A DNA stretch of 38,149 nt from CAZHZT01 sp964537285 (GTDB taxonomy: Bacteria > Bacteroidota > Bacteroidia > Chitinophagales > Saprospiraceae). The position numbers were made by a program, and so were the translations under genes. Shown here piece after piece: positions 23,805 to 31,409 of this stretch (position 1 is the first letter of the stretch; each line of letters opens with the position of its first letter). Under the pieces are notes generated by a model. That model did not search any database and was not told the DNA's origin. It saw nothing but the letters and a program-made list of their open reading frames with translations. The stretch lies in the NCBI GenBank assembly GCA_964537285.1, contig CAZHZT010000048.1, forward strand, positions 1-38,149, read 5' to 3'.

Positions 23805-24179
23805 TCAGGAACTAGGAGGATGAAATATAGAATGGCAAAAAAGAAGAGAAGAACCATTAGCCACAGGAGGTAAAACCCGTTTCCCTATGCCTTCTGGTTG
23901 ATTGACCTGAAAGTAAATTATGGAAAAGTTCGACAATACAAAGGTTCCAATCGAATGAAGTGGCAGTCTATTATGATTGGCACCTTCTTCATGTTCATGT
24001 TGTTCGGATTGGAATAAATGATCATAAACAAAACTTCCAATATCCGTATGTTCATTTTCTAAATGAAGATAATAATGCTCTATCAATTCCGGCAAAAGCA
24101 TGAACTGCCCAAAGTCTGTCTTTGGGAAAAAGCTTCCAATTAAGAAATAGCTCGCCATGAGGAATGCCGAAATCCGCAT
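23805..24179 (-). CDS. Small exported His-rich protein upstream of metal pump
   Basis: The 124-residue product starts with a hydrophobic signal or anchor (3-18), followed by LLPELIEHYYLHLENEH and, further on, DHLFQSEQHEHEEGANHNRLPLHS. Thirteen or so His and many Glu cluster in residues 34-76, which would suit binding of zinc, cobalt, cadmium or copper in the periplasm. I recall uncharacterised proteins of this design (an 'LPxLxEHYxxH' opening) preceding CzcA genes in other Bacteroidota. It is the first gene of the minus-strand efflux cluster, 230 bases upstream of the pump gene, so a role as metal-binding accessory or sensor is inferred. No enzyme motif. Confidence 0.75.
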   Translation of the reverse strand: MRISAFLMASYFLIGSFFPKTDFGQFMLLPELIEHYYLHLENEHTDIGSFVYDHLFQSEQHEHEEGANHNRLPLHSIGTFVLSNFSIIYFQVNQPEGIGKRVLPPVANGSSLLFCHSIFHPPSS

Positions 24180-24252
24180 TTAAGAAATAGGTTTTTATCA
24201 AAAATTTGAGCCTGTTAAAAAATGGCTCGTTTCCCGTTTTATCGGGATATTA

Positions 24253-24397
24253 CAGCAATTCTCGCCGCTTCGCGGCGAAATTTCTATTTTGAGGGATCCG
24301 GGAGGGCAATTTTGCTTCGCAAAATTGCCCTCCCGGATCCCTCAAAATAGAAATTTCGCGCCGTAGGCGCGTTTATTTCCCTAAGCGAGAATCGCTG
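24253..24397. mobile_element. MITE-like palindromic element, copy C
   Basis: Ends CAGCAATTCTCG and CGAGAATCGCTG, same orientation as copy B. The central stem is the longest of the family, 40 exact base pairs with a TTC loop (24276-24315 against 24319-24358), with a core sequence (GGGATCCGGGAGGG) unlike A and B. The CGCGCC/GGCGCG-type hairpin near the right end matches the left end of A. The flanks GGGATATTA and GTAACATTA share six of nine bases, which may be an eroded target duplication. It lies between divergent genes (His-rich protein and aminotransferase). Confidence 0.8.
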
Positions 24398-24500
24398 GTA
24401 ACATTAAGTAAAGGTATAAAAAAATTCCTATCCGGGGAAATGATCTTGGGCAACATCAGGAGGTTCATTTCTGACAGTAGAACAGACACCTGTTTACCCT

Positions 24501-24559
24501 GGATAAAAGAAAGTGGACAAGAGGGGGCTTCGCCCCCTCTTGTCCACTTTCTTTTATCC
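24501..24559. repeat. Perfect 28-bp hairpin in the aminotransferase leader
   Basis: Arms 24501-24528 and 24532-24559 are exact complements around a 3-base loop; the top of the stem is GAGGGGGC/GCCCCCTC. It ends 43 bases before the aminotransferase ATG. A coding frame stays open through it, but has no family similarity. As the last pairs are A/T-rich, it could act as a terminator for upstream transcription or as an attenuator. Confidence 0.7.
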
Positions 24560-24602
24560 AAAACCAAAGAATATTCGTATAATAGCCTCAAAAAAAACAG
24601 CC

Positions 24603-25508
24603 ATGCTTCAACAATTTGATCCACGAAACGCCGATATTCAAGTATTTATTAAAGACCGTTTGCTAAAACGCGAAGAAGCCAAAGTCTCCGTTTTTGATAG
24701 TGTAGTGCAAGGAGGGGATGCCGTATGGGAAGGCCTAAGAGTATATGATGGCCAAATATTTCTATTGGACAGACATCTTCAACGTCTACACTATTCTGCC
24801 AAAGCGCTGGCTTTCACAGATATCCCAACGATCGATTTTATTAAGAATGCCATTTTCAGGACGCTCGAAGCCAATGGCATGCGCAGCGATACTCATATTC
24901 GCCTAACACTTACCCGAGGTGAAAAAATAACATCTGGCATGGACCCCAGGCTAAATCAAAAAGGGAGCTGCCTTATCGTCCTTGCAGAATGGAAACCCCC
25001 TGTTTATGACAATGAAAGCGGTATTCGTGTGATTAGTGCTTCAATAAACCGGAACTCTCCGCGATTCCTGGATTCTAAAATACATCACAACAACCTGTTG
25101 AACAACATCTTGGCAAAAATACAAGCTAATGTTGCCGGCGTGGACTCCGCATTAATGTTAGATGCGAATGGTTTTGTTGCGGAATTGAACGGAACAAATA
25201 TTTTTATGGTTAAAAACGGCCAGCTGCTTACTCCCCATGCCGATGCCTGTCTGAATGGAATTACCCGGGGATTAGTGTTGGAAATCGCTCAAAAACTTGG
25301 TATCCCGGCGCTTGAACGCAACATTTCTCTATCAGAATTTTATAACGCAGATGAAGTATTCGCTACCGGTACAATGGGCGAACTAACCCCCGTAATAGAA
25401 ATTGACGGAAGAAAAATGAAAGAGCCTCCATTAAATGCTTTGCTCCCCCAAATAAAGGAGCACTTCATTGCGCTTCACAAAACAATGGGAGAGCCTTTGC
25501 CTTTCTAG
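24603..25508 (+). CDS. Class IV PLP aminotransferase (branched-chain type)
   Basis: A 301-residue fold-type IV aminotransferase. ATG 24603 is chosen because the frame upstream only passes through the palindrome. Family marks: SVFDSVVQGGDAVWEGLRVYDG split over residues 29-50, RHLQRLHYSA, the catalytic lysine as Lys159 in LDSKIHHNNLLNN, GFVAELNGTNIFMV, GITRGLVLEIAQKLGI, and FATGTMGELTPVIEIDGR. Known relatives move amino groups between branched-chain amino acids and 2-oxoglutarate (IlvE), make D-amino acids (Dat) or act on aminodeoxychorismate (PabC). The pattern is nearest IlvE/Dat, but the exact substrate is open. It appears monocistronic. Confidence 0.88.
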   Translation: MLQQFDPRNADIQVFIKDRLLKREEAKVSVFDSVVQGGDAVWEGLRVYDGQIFLLDRHLQRLHYSAKALAFTDIPTIDFIKNAIFRTLEANGMRSDTHIRLTLTRGEKITSGMDPRLNQKGSCLIVLAEWKPPVYDNESGIRVISASINRNSPRFLDSKIHHNNLLNNILAKIQANVAGVDSALMLDANGFVAELNGTNIFMVKNGQLLTPHADACLNGITRGLVLEIAQKLGIPALERNISLSEFYNADEVFATGTMGELTPVIEIDGRKMKEPPLNALLPQIKEHFIALHKTMGEPLPF

Positions 25509-25578
25509 ACAAAGGTACCCCATGCAAAACAACAACTGATCCTGTGAATAAATATTGCGCGAAAACTTTTGTGACAAT

Positions 25579-26043
25579 CTAAACAACTCCATTAGCCAAT
25601 GCCCTCAAACCCAGAACCGTATCTCTAAAATGAAGCATTTGTTTTTTTATTAACGTTTCCATGGCGGAAGGAAACTGATCGCTAACTTTACTTAACCTCA
25701 AGTAGTGCCTGTACATCTCTTTCTCTGCATCAAGAGCTGCAAGCAATACAGATTTTGCAAAAGAAACCTTCTGATAATCACTTATGGACAAATACCTCTC
25801 AAACAATGCCTGGGCATCTTTTTGCCAATAGCAGCTACGCACATCAATCCCCAATTTTGCCAATTCCAACTCTAATTCATACTGTTGAATAAACCTCTCT
25901 GCAATTAACTTTTCAATATATTTTCGAATATGAGGAACCTGTATAAACCCCTCCACAATTTGCAGGCTACTGTAAGAAGCTTTATGGTATGCGAGTATCT
26001 TTTCTACTTCGCAAACGGAATACGAGTGAGCAATCATTAACAT
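25579..26043 (-). CDS. Small helical protein, possibly ferritin-like (DUF2383-like)
   Basis: The 154-residue product is mostly helical with no signal peptide. The last third, AALDAEKEMYRHYLRLS to MLHFRDTVLGLRAL, has the look of the final helices of ferritin-like DUF2383/PA2169 proteins, where repeated Glu and His residues pair across a four-helix bundle. The resemblance is weak, and a clear diiron ExxH set is not visible. The start could be ATG 26043 or ATG 26037. It faces the aminotransferase stop with 70 bases between them. Function unknown; being a real gene rests on its length, ATG start and amphipathic helix pattern. Confidence 0.6.
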   Translation of the reverse strand: MLMIAHSYSVCEVEKILAYHKASYSSLQIVEGFIQVPHIRKYIEKLIAERFIQQYELELELAKLGIDVRSCYWQKDAQALFERYLSISDYQKVSFAKSVLLAALDAEKEMYRHYLRLSKVSDQFPSAMETLIKKQMLHFRDTVLGLRALANGVV

Positions 26044-26471
26044 CTATTTTAGTGGTAAAGGATAGTTGATTTCGCCAAATCGAATGAATGGGGTTGCTCA
26101 GAAAGTATTTCATTCCTTCTGAAAAAGAAATTGGCTTGTAGAACAGATCGCTTTTTCGATTTTTTCTTTTAAAAAGCGATCATCTTTGTAATTTAGACTT
26201 GTTCTGCCAAGGGCAATGAAATACTTTTGGAACAGCCCCTCCATCCGGAAAACTCGGTGTCAAATTTCTTGAAATGGAGGTGTTATTAGCTCAGCGAAAA
26301 AAAGATGGGTAAAATTGTTAACGTATAGTTAAAGCGTTTGGTTAAGTCATACTTTTTTAGTAAAGACAGTCGCAATTTATTAAATATTTAGATGCAACGC
26401 AAGTCCATGTGTAGAATTTCTTCAAATATTTCTACCTCAACAGAACCACCACACTTTACGAGCTTTGGACA
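26044..26471. other. Gene-free stretch with degenerate inverted repeat
   Basis: No gene seen. Positions 26091-26241 form an imperfect inverted repeat: AAAGTATTTCATT at 26102-26114 against AATGAAATACTTTT at 26215-26228, and GATCGCTTTTT at 26146-26156 against AAAAAGCGATC at 26171-26181, with unequal arms. It contains TAGACTTGTTCT (26194-26205), as does the repeat at 1291-1404. The rest (26242-26471) is A/T-rich with nothing recognised. Confidence 0.6.
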
Positions 26472-26520
26472 TTTAGAGCGTTCAGGAGGCTTAATCTTTA
26501 GACTTCCTGAACGTTCTAAA
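26472..26520. repeat. 18-bp inverted repeat upstream of mqnC promoter
   Basis: TTTAGAGCGTTCAGGAGG (26472-26489) pairs with CTTCCTGAACGTTCTAAA (26503-26520) with two mismatches and a 13-base loop. It lies 28 bases ahead of the mqnC -7 box, over the place where the -33 contact would be, so it may be an operator or a terminator of read-through. Confidence 0.55.
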
Positions 26521-26547
26521 CACACCAAAAACAAAACCTGTTTGCCC

Positions 26548-26555
26548 TATCTTTG
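26548..26555 (+). promoter_or_regulatory. -7 box for mqnC
   Basis: TATCTTTG matches TAnnTTTG exactly, 27 bases before the ATG at 26583, giving a leader of about 20 bases. No clear TTTG box is found 17-23 bases upstream. Confidence 0.55.
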
Positions 26556-26582
26556 TTATGCTGTAAAAAGTTTTATTTCGAC

Positions 26583-27725
26583 ATGCATACAGACGAACTT
26601 TTACATAAAGCATTGAATCTGGAATCCCTTTCTGTAGAAGAAGGATTGTTTCTTTTTGAAAATGCCACCACAACGGAACTGATGTACACCGGTCATCAGT
26701 TGCGCCTGCATCATGTACCTAATGATGTAGTCACCTGGATAATCGATAGGAATTCAAATACAACAAACGTTTGCATCGCAAATTGCAAGTTTTGTAATTT
26801 CTACCGCAGGCCTGGGCACGAAGAATCCTACACAACCTCTATTGAAGAATACAAACAAAAAATAGATGAACTCTTTCAATTCGGAGGAGAGCAACTATTG
26901 CTACAGGGTGGTCATCACCCTGATCTGGGCCTTCGATTCTACGTAGATCTGTTCAAAGAACTCAAATCAATTTATCCTAACTTAAAACTCCATGCTCTGG
27001 GCCCTCCTGAAATCGCTCATATTACAAAACTTGAAAAGTCGACCCATTTCGAGGTCCTCAAGGCATTAAAAGAAGCAGGCCTGGATTCCTTGCCGGGAGC
27101 AGGTGCCGAAATCCTTTCTGACCGGGTTCGCAGATTGATTTCAAAAGGCAAATGTGGCGGCCAGGAATGGCTGGATATTATGCACGCTGCTCATAAAGTA
27201 GGGCTTACCACTTCTGCCACAATGATGTTCGGACATATCGAAACAAATGAAGAGCGAATGGATCATTTAGTTCGCCTTCGGGAAGTACAAGCTAAAAAGC
27301 CAACGGGAGCAAAAGGATTTATCGCTTTTATTCCGTGGCCATTCCAGGATGAAGACACCATCCTGAAGAAACTCAAACGCGCCAGAAACACTTGTACCGG
27401 TGATGAATACATCCGCATGATAGCCATGAGCCGAATCATGCTTCCAAACATAACCAACATCCAGGCCTCCTGGCTGACAGTCGGAAAAAAGGTCGCTCAA
27501 CTTTGCCTTCATGCCGGAGCAAACGACTTTGGCAGCATCATGATTGAAGAAAATGTTGTTTCCGCAGCTGGAGCCAAATTCCGATTCACCGCCAACGGCA
27601 TTCAAGAGGCCATAAAAGAAGCTGGCTTCCGCCCACAACTTAGAAACCAGGAATACGAATACCGCCAACTTCCGGAAAATATCATCCAACAATCGCTGGA
27701 CAACAGCACTATGATTGTAGATTAA
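26583..27725 (+). CDS. mqnC: Cyclic dehypoxanthinyl futalosine synthase (radical SAM)
   Basis: MqnC cyclises dehypoxanthine futalosine in the futalosine route to menaquinone, using a 4Fe-4S cluster and a SAM radical. The 380-residue product has the cluster motif Cys64-x3-Cys68-x2-Cys71 (VCIANCKFCNF), the YRRPGHEESYT that follows in MqnC, QLLLQGGHHPDLGL, LHALGPPEI, the substrate region LPGAGAEILSDRVR, ATMMFGHIET, and FIPWPFQ. The start is ATG 26583; the frame is open to a TTG ten codons earlier, but that overlaps the promoter box. Other mqn genes are not in the window. Its 3' end is duplicated downstream at the sequence gap. Confidence 0.95.
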   Translation: MHTDELLHKALNLESLSVEEGLFLFENATTTELMYTGHQLRLHHVPNDVVTWIIDRNSNTTNVCIANCKFCNFYRRPGHEESYTTSIEEYKQKIDELFQFGGEQLLLQGGHHPDLGLRFYVDLFKELKSIYPNLKLHALGPPEIAHITKLEKSTHFEVLKALKEAGLDSLPGAGAEILSDRVRRLISKGKCGGQEWLDIMHAAHKVGLTTSATMMFGHIETNEERMDHLVRLREVQAKKPTGAKGFIAFIPWPFQDEDTILKKLKRARNTCTGDEYIRMIAMSRIMLPNITNIQASWLTVGKKVAQLCLHAGANDFGSIMIEENVVSAAGAKFRFTANGIQEAIKEAGFRPQLRNQEYEYRQLPENIIQQSLDNSTMIVD

Positions 27726-28125
27726 TCTAAACCCGGAAAACGGAAAACGGTCAGCGGGATACGAAAATGAGCAATCAAACGCCTCTCCCGTTAACCGTTC
27801 CCCGTTAACCGTTAACCGTTAACCGTCAAACATGCTTTTCAATCGAATACCGCCAACTTCCGGAAAATATCATCCAACAATCGCTGGACAACAGCACTNN
27901 NNNNNNNNNNNNNNNNNNNNNNNNNNNNNNNNNNNNNNNNNNNNNNNNNNNNNNNNNNNNNNNNNNNNNNNNNNNNNNNNNNNNNNNNNNNNNNNNNNAT
28001 GATTGTGGATTAATTTAAACCCGGAAAACGGGCAACGATCAACGGGATACGAAAATGAGCAATCAAACGCCTCTCCCGTTCCCCGTTAACCGTTAACCGT
28101 TAACCGCCAAACATGCTTTTCAATC
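27656..28125 (+). repeat. Tandem near-duplicate of the mqnC-pnp junction with assembly gap
   Basis: A unit from the last 70 bases of mqnC to the first 12 of pnp (27656-27843, 188 bp) is followed by a second one: 27844-27898 equals 27656-27710 exactly, then 100 N (27899-27998), then 27999-28125 continues at the very base where the copy stopped. The second copy differs from the first by several substitutions and an 8-9 base length change in the AACCGTT run. Both copies hold AACCG-type repeats (CCCGTTAACCGTT units). The arrangement fits either a true tandem duplication or two strain variants joined during assembly. Confidence 0.85.
27899..27998. other. Run of 100 N, scaffold gap
   Basis: Exactly 100 unknown bases, the conventional size of a gap of unknown length. 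The sequence on both sides is contiguous with respect to the duplicated unit, so the true gap may be zero or negative. Confidence 0.98.
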
Positions 28126-28934
28126 AAATTCAAGAAGCAATAAAATACATTAATGGGAAGACTCCGTTCAAACCTAAAACAGGTATCGTTTTAGGCACAG
28201 GCTTAGGAAGTCTTACCGAAGATATCGAGATCACTGAGGAAATTCCCTATGAAAACATACCACACTTTCCTACATCTACGGTAGAAAGCCACGATGGAAA
28301 ACTGGTTTTTGGCCACCTTTCAGATGTGCCCGTTGTCGCTATGTCCGGACGCTTTCATTATTACGAAGGCTATTCCATGCAACAAGTCACTTTTCCAATA
28401 CGGGTATTGAAATACCTTGGAATCGAAAATCTGATTATTTCAAATGCTGCGGGAAGCATCAACCAGAGTATGAAACCAGGCCATATCGTTTTCATTAGGG
28501 ATCATATCAATTTACATCCCGAAAACCCACTCAGAGGAGAAAATGATGAGCGCCTTGGGCCCCGGTTTCCGGATATGCTCAACACTTACGAAGCCCGATT
28601 CATCGAACAAGCATTCAACATTGCCAGGGAGCATCAAATTCCTGCACACAAAGGAGTTTATGTCGGATTACAAGGTCCAAACCTGGAAACACCAGCCGAG
28701 TATAACTACCTCCACATTATCGGAGGCGATGTTGTCGGAATGTCAACAGTGCCAGAGGTTCTGGTAGCCCGCCACATGAACTTGCCCGTATTGGTTGCGT
28801 CTGTAGTATCCAACCTGTGCTATCCTATTGAAACAATCACTGAAACAACCATAGAGGATGTTATTGAGGTCGTAAACGAAGCGACTCCAAAGCTAACGCT
28901 TATCGTAAAGAAATTTTTAAAAGAGGTAAAATAG
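28113..28934 (+). CDS. Purine-nucleoside phosphorylase, trimeric type
   Basis: The 273-residue enzyme splits purine nucleosides with phosphate into base and ribose-1-phosphate for purine salvage. It belongs to the trimeric PNP branch: IVLGTGLGSL (phosphate loop), MSGRFHYYEGY, ISNAAGSIN, the purine-site Glu196 in GPNLETPAEY, VGMSTVPE, and Asn234 in VVSNLCYP, the position that favours 6-oxopurines (inosine, guanosine). ATG 28113 is preceded by AACCGTT repeats in place of a normal leader. It follows mqnC on the same strand. The stop codon TAG is also the first three bases of the TAGACTTGTTCT motif. Confidence 0.93.
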   Translation: MLFNQIQEAIKYINGKTPFKPKTGIVLGTGLGSLTEDIEITEEIPYENIPHFPTSTVESHDGKLVFGHLSDVPVVAMSGRFHYYEGYSMQQVTFPIRVLKYLGIENLIISNAAGSINQSMKPGHIVFIRDHINLHPENPLRGENDERLGPRFPDMLNTYEARFIEQAFNIAREHQIPAHKGVYVGLQGPNLETPAEYNYLHIIGGDVVGMSTVPEVLVARHMNLPVLVASVVSNLCYPIETITETTIEDVIEVVNEATPKLTLIVKKFLKEVK

Positions 28935-28953
28935 ACTTGTTCTGTAAACTTTT

Positions 28954-28961
28954 TACCTTTG
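28954..28961 (+). promoter_or_regulatory. -7 box for gpmI
   Basis: TACCTTTG matches the Bacteroidota -7 consensus, 22 bases before the gpmI ATG. A TTG at 28937-28939, within the repeated TAGACTTGTTCT motif, lies 14 bases upstream, slightly short for a -33 partner. Confidence 0.55.
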
Positions 28962-28983
28962 CAGCCTAACAAACCTTTTCAAC

Positions 28984-30513
28984 ATGTCCGCTAAAGCAAT
29001 GCTTCTCATTTTAGATGGCTGGGGTATCGGTCCGAACCCCGATGTAAGCGCCATCGCTCAGGCTAATACTTCGTATATGGATCAGTTACTGGAGAAATAC
29101 CCTCATTCTACTTTAATTACCCATGGCGAAGACGTAGGGCTTCCCGAAGGGCAAATGGGAAATTCCGAAGTAGGACACCTGAATATAGGAGCAGGGCGCG
29201 TAGTTTATCAGGAACTTGCCAGAATAAACAAAGCCGTTAAGGACAAGGTACTGCACCAGCATCCGGTACTTTTAAAAGCACTGGGTGCAGCAAAGAACAA
29301 CAACTCAAGCGTACATCTTATGGGACTGGTTTCAGATGGGGGAGTACATTCTCATTTGAACCACCTGAAAGCACTTTGCGACATTTGTGATGAAAACGAT
29401 ATTAAAAATGTTTTTATCCATGCTTTTACAGATGGCAGGGACACTGACCCTAAGTCTGGAGAAGGCTTCCTTTCCGAACTAACAAATCATATCAAGGATA
29501 AAAGTGCTCAAATCGCCACCGTCGTAGGGCGTTACTTTGCAATGGATCGCGACAAAAGGTGGGAACGCATTAAAAAAGCTTATGATCTGCTCGTATCAGG
29601 AAAGGGTACACCTACTTCAAATATTATTGAAGCGGTAAAAAAACATTATCAGGAAGGCATTACGGATGAATTCCTGGAGCCAATCATTAATTCAGCGCTC
29701 CGGGGGGAGGCCAAAGGAACCATTCAGCCTGGCGATACCGTGATCTGTTTTAATTTCCGCACAGATCGTCCAAGGCAAATTACGCATGTTCTATCCCAGG
29801 AGGATATGCCAGAACATGGCATGTATAAACTTGATACATCCTACCTAAGCATGACCCGTTATGACGATAAATTCAAAAACATTGATGTGCTTTTTGAAAA
29901 GGATGACCTGAAAAATACCATGGGAGAAATTCTGGAGCAAAAGAACAAGACGCAAGTTCGCATCGCAGAAACAGAAAAATACCCTCACGTTACCTTTTTC
30001 TTCTCCGGTGGCAGAGAAAAACCCTTTGAAAAAGAGCGCAGATTGCTTATTCCATCTCCCAAAGTAGCCACCTATGACTTACAACCAGAAATGAGTGCTA
30101 TCGAAATTACCGATACGATCATCAAAGATATCCGGGAAAATACGCCCGACTTTATCTGTCTCAACTATGCCAACACAGATATGGTGGGCCATACAGGTGT
30201 ATTTAAAGCAGCTGTCAAAGCTGCCGAAACAGTTGATGCCTGCCTTAAACGTTTGATAGCAGTAGCCTTGGAACATAAATACAATACGATCATCATTGCA
30301 GATCATGGCAACTCTGACTATATGGTCAATAGTGATGGCAGCCCAAACACCGCACACACCAAAAACCCTGTCCCTTGTATTTACATTGCTGAAAATGCCA
30401 CTGACTTCCAAATAAAAGATGGCTGTCTTGCAGATGTTGCTCCGACTTTGCTCCATTTGATGGAAGTCGAAGCACCGGAAGAAATGACAGGGGAAGTTCT
30501 TCTTCATTCATGA
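28984..30513 (+). CDS. gpmI: 2,3-bisphosphoglycerate-independent phosphoglycerate mutase
   Basis: GpmI interconverts 3- and 2-phosphoglycerate in glycolysis through a phosphoserine intermediate with two Mn(II) ions. The 509-residue length is normal. Metal ligand Asp11 is in LILDGWGIG; the phosphorylated Ser61 in GQMGNSEVGHLNIGAG; HLMGLVSDGGVHSH, FTDGRDTDPKSG and GRYFAMDRDKRW follow, and the C-terminal metal set is in NYANTDMVGHTG and IIADHGNSD, with the final His in NTAHTKNPVP. Its own promoter box lies upstream. The following lipoprotein gene starts 10 bases after the stop and is probably co-transcribed. Confidence 0.96.
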   Translation: MSAKAMLLILDGWGIGPNPDVSAIAQANTSYMDQLLEKYPHSTLITHGEDVGLPEGQMGNSEVGHLNIGAGRVVYQELARINKAVKDKVLHQHPVLLKALGAAKNNNSSVHLMGLVSDGGVHSHLNHLKALCDICDENDIKNVFIHAFTDGRDTDPKSGEGFLSELTNHIKDKSAQIATVVGRYFAMDRDKRWERIKKAYDLLVSGKGTPTSNIIEAVKKHYQEGITDEFLEPIINSALRGEAKGTIQPGDTVICFNFRTDRPRQITHVLSQEDMPEHGMYKLDTSYLSMTRYDDKFKNIDVLFEKDDLKNTMGEILEQKNKTQVRIAETEKYPHVTFFFSGGREKPFEKERRLLIPSPKVATYDLQPEMSAIEITDTIIKDIRENTPDFICLNYANTDMVGHTGVFKAAVKAAETVDACLKRLIAVALEHKYNTIIIADHGNSDYMVNSDGSPNTAHTKNPVPCIYIAENATDFQIKDGCLADVAPTLLHLMEVEAPEEMTGEVLLHS

Positions 30514-30523
30514 AAAAACGAAT

Positions 30524-31108
30524 ATGAATTATAATAAAACTCTTGGAGGATGCATTCTTTTGCTAGCTTTAACCTTAAGTGCCTGCACAAAAGATAGCAC
30601 CTCCAAAGAAAGGTTGGTCGAAAAAGTTGCTAAAGAAGTTTATTTCGACTTTGAAAGTTATTTTAACACCGAAATAAACCGCTTAGCAAATAGTGAAAAA
30701 AACTTAAAAAAAGTAGTTAAATACAAGGGAGAAGAAGAAGTAAAAATCATCGAAGCCGATTCAAACACTCTGGTAAATGAATTGAAGCTTTTTTCTTCCA
30801 TTAACCTAAATCGCCCGGACTGGATCGACAAATACGCCCGGGATACTGTGGTACTTGATACAATTTTAGCTCCACTTATCCGGTACAGAGCACTCGAAGA
30901 GGACTTAAATATTCGCATTGTATCAATCTATTTTCTCCATAATGAGCCATTTTCTTTTTCAATCGAGAAAAAAAGCGAAAGTGTAATTGCAAAAATTGAT
31001 CAAACACTCATTTACGAGCGCAATTGCTGCGCAAAAATCATCAGCTCGCAATCAACACTTTCTGAAGACGCTAAAGTATTCGAGATTGACCTTTACTGGG
31101 AAAAATGA
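30524..31108 (+). CDS. Hypothetical lipoprotein
   Basis: The 194-residue product has a clear lipoprotein signal (LLLALTLSAC, Cys21). The mature part is mixed helix and strand with no domain that I recognise; two adjacent cysteines occur near the end (YERNCCAKI). The start ATG 30524 lies 10 bases after gpmI, suggesting co-transcription. Function unknown, probably envelope-located. The 129 bases after it hold the rpmH promoter. Confidence 0.75.
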   Translation: MNYNKTLGGCILLLALTLSACTKDSTSKERLVEKVAKEVYFDFESYFNTEINRLANSEKNLKKVVKYKGEEEVKIIEADSNTLVNELKLFSSINLNRPDWIDKYARDTVVLDTILAPLIRYRALEEDLNIRIVSIYFLHNEPFSFSIEKKSESVIAKIDQTLIYERNCCAKIISSQSTLSEDAKVFEIDLYWEK

Positions 31109-31170
31109 CCATTCTCCTCAAGTTTGCGTGCGCCGCTCAAAAAGCCCCACAAAAACTTAAGCATCTTTAC

Positions 31171-31201
31171 TTGCATTTCTCCCATTTTCGTTTTACCTTT
31201 G
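31171..31201 (+). promoter_or_regulatory. Promoter of rpmH
   Basis: TTG at 31171-31173 and TACCTTTG at 31194-31201 are 20 bases apart, a good match to the Bacteroidota housekeeping promoter. The ATG of rpmH is 36 bases downstream of the box. Confidence 0.7.
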
Positions 31202-31237
31202 CGCCACTTTTGAATATATATCTACAATGACTCAATA

Positions 31238-31393
31238 ATGAAAAGGACGTTTCAACCATCAAGAAGAAAACGCGTGAATAAGCACGGATTCCGTGCCAGA
31301 ATGAAATCGAAGAACGGTCGTAAGCTGCTCGCTCGTCGTCGTAAAGAAGGCAGAAAGCGTCTAACAGTTTCCGATGAAATGCGCTTGAAATAG
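31238..31393 (+). CDS. rpmH: Ribosomal protein bL34
   Basis: A 51-residue, strongly basic protein: MKRTFQPSRRKRVNKHGF, RARMKSKNGRKLLARRRKEG and RKRLTV are the universal bL34 sequence, a component of the large subunit. The C-terminal VSDEMRLK is a modest extension beyond the usual 44-46 residues, as seen in other Bacteroidota. It is followed 16 bases later by rnpA, the conserved rpmH-rnpA order found in most bacteria. It lies downstream of a strong promoter of its own. Confidence 0.97.
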   Translation: MKRTFQPSRRKRVNKHGFRARMKSKNGRKLLARRRKEGRKRLTVSDEMRLK

Positions 31394-31409
31394 AGTGACC
31401 TAACCGTCA

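Noticed and set aside
24513..24602. Extended N-terminus of the class IV aminotransferase
   Set aside because: The 30 extra codons are encoded by the perfect palindrome and have no similarity to the family; ATG 24603 gives the normal start.
28113..28934. Purine nucleoside phosphorylase as the futalosine hydrolase MqnB
   Set aside because: It follows mqnC, but its motifs (Glu196, Asn234, SGRFHYYEG) are those of trimeric PNP, not of the MqnB-type nucleosidase fold family.
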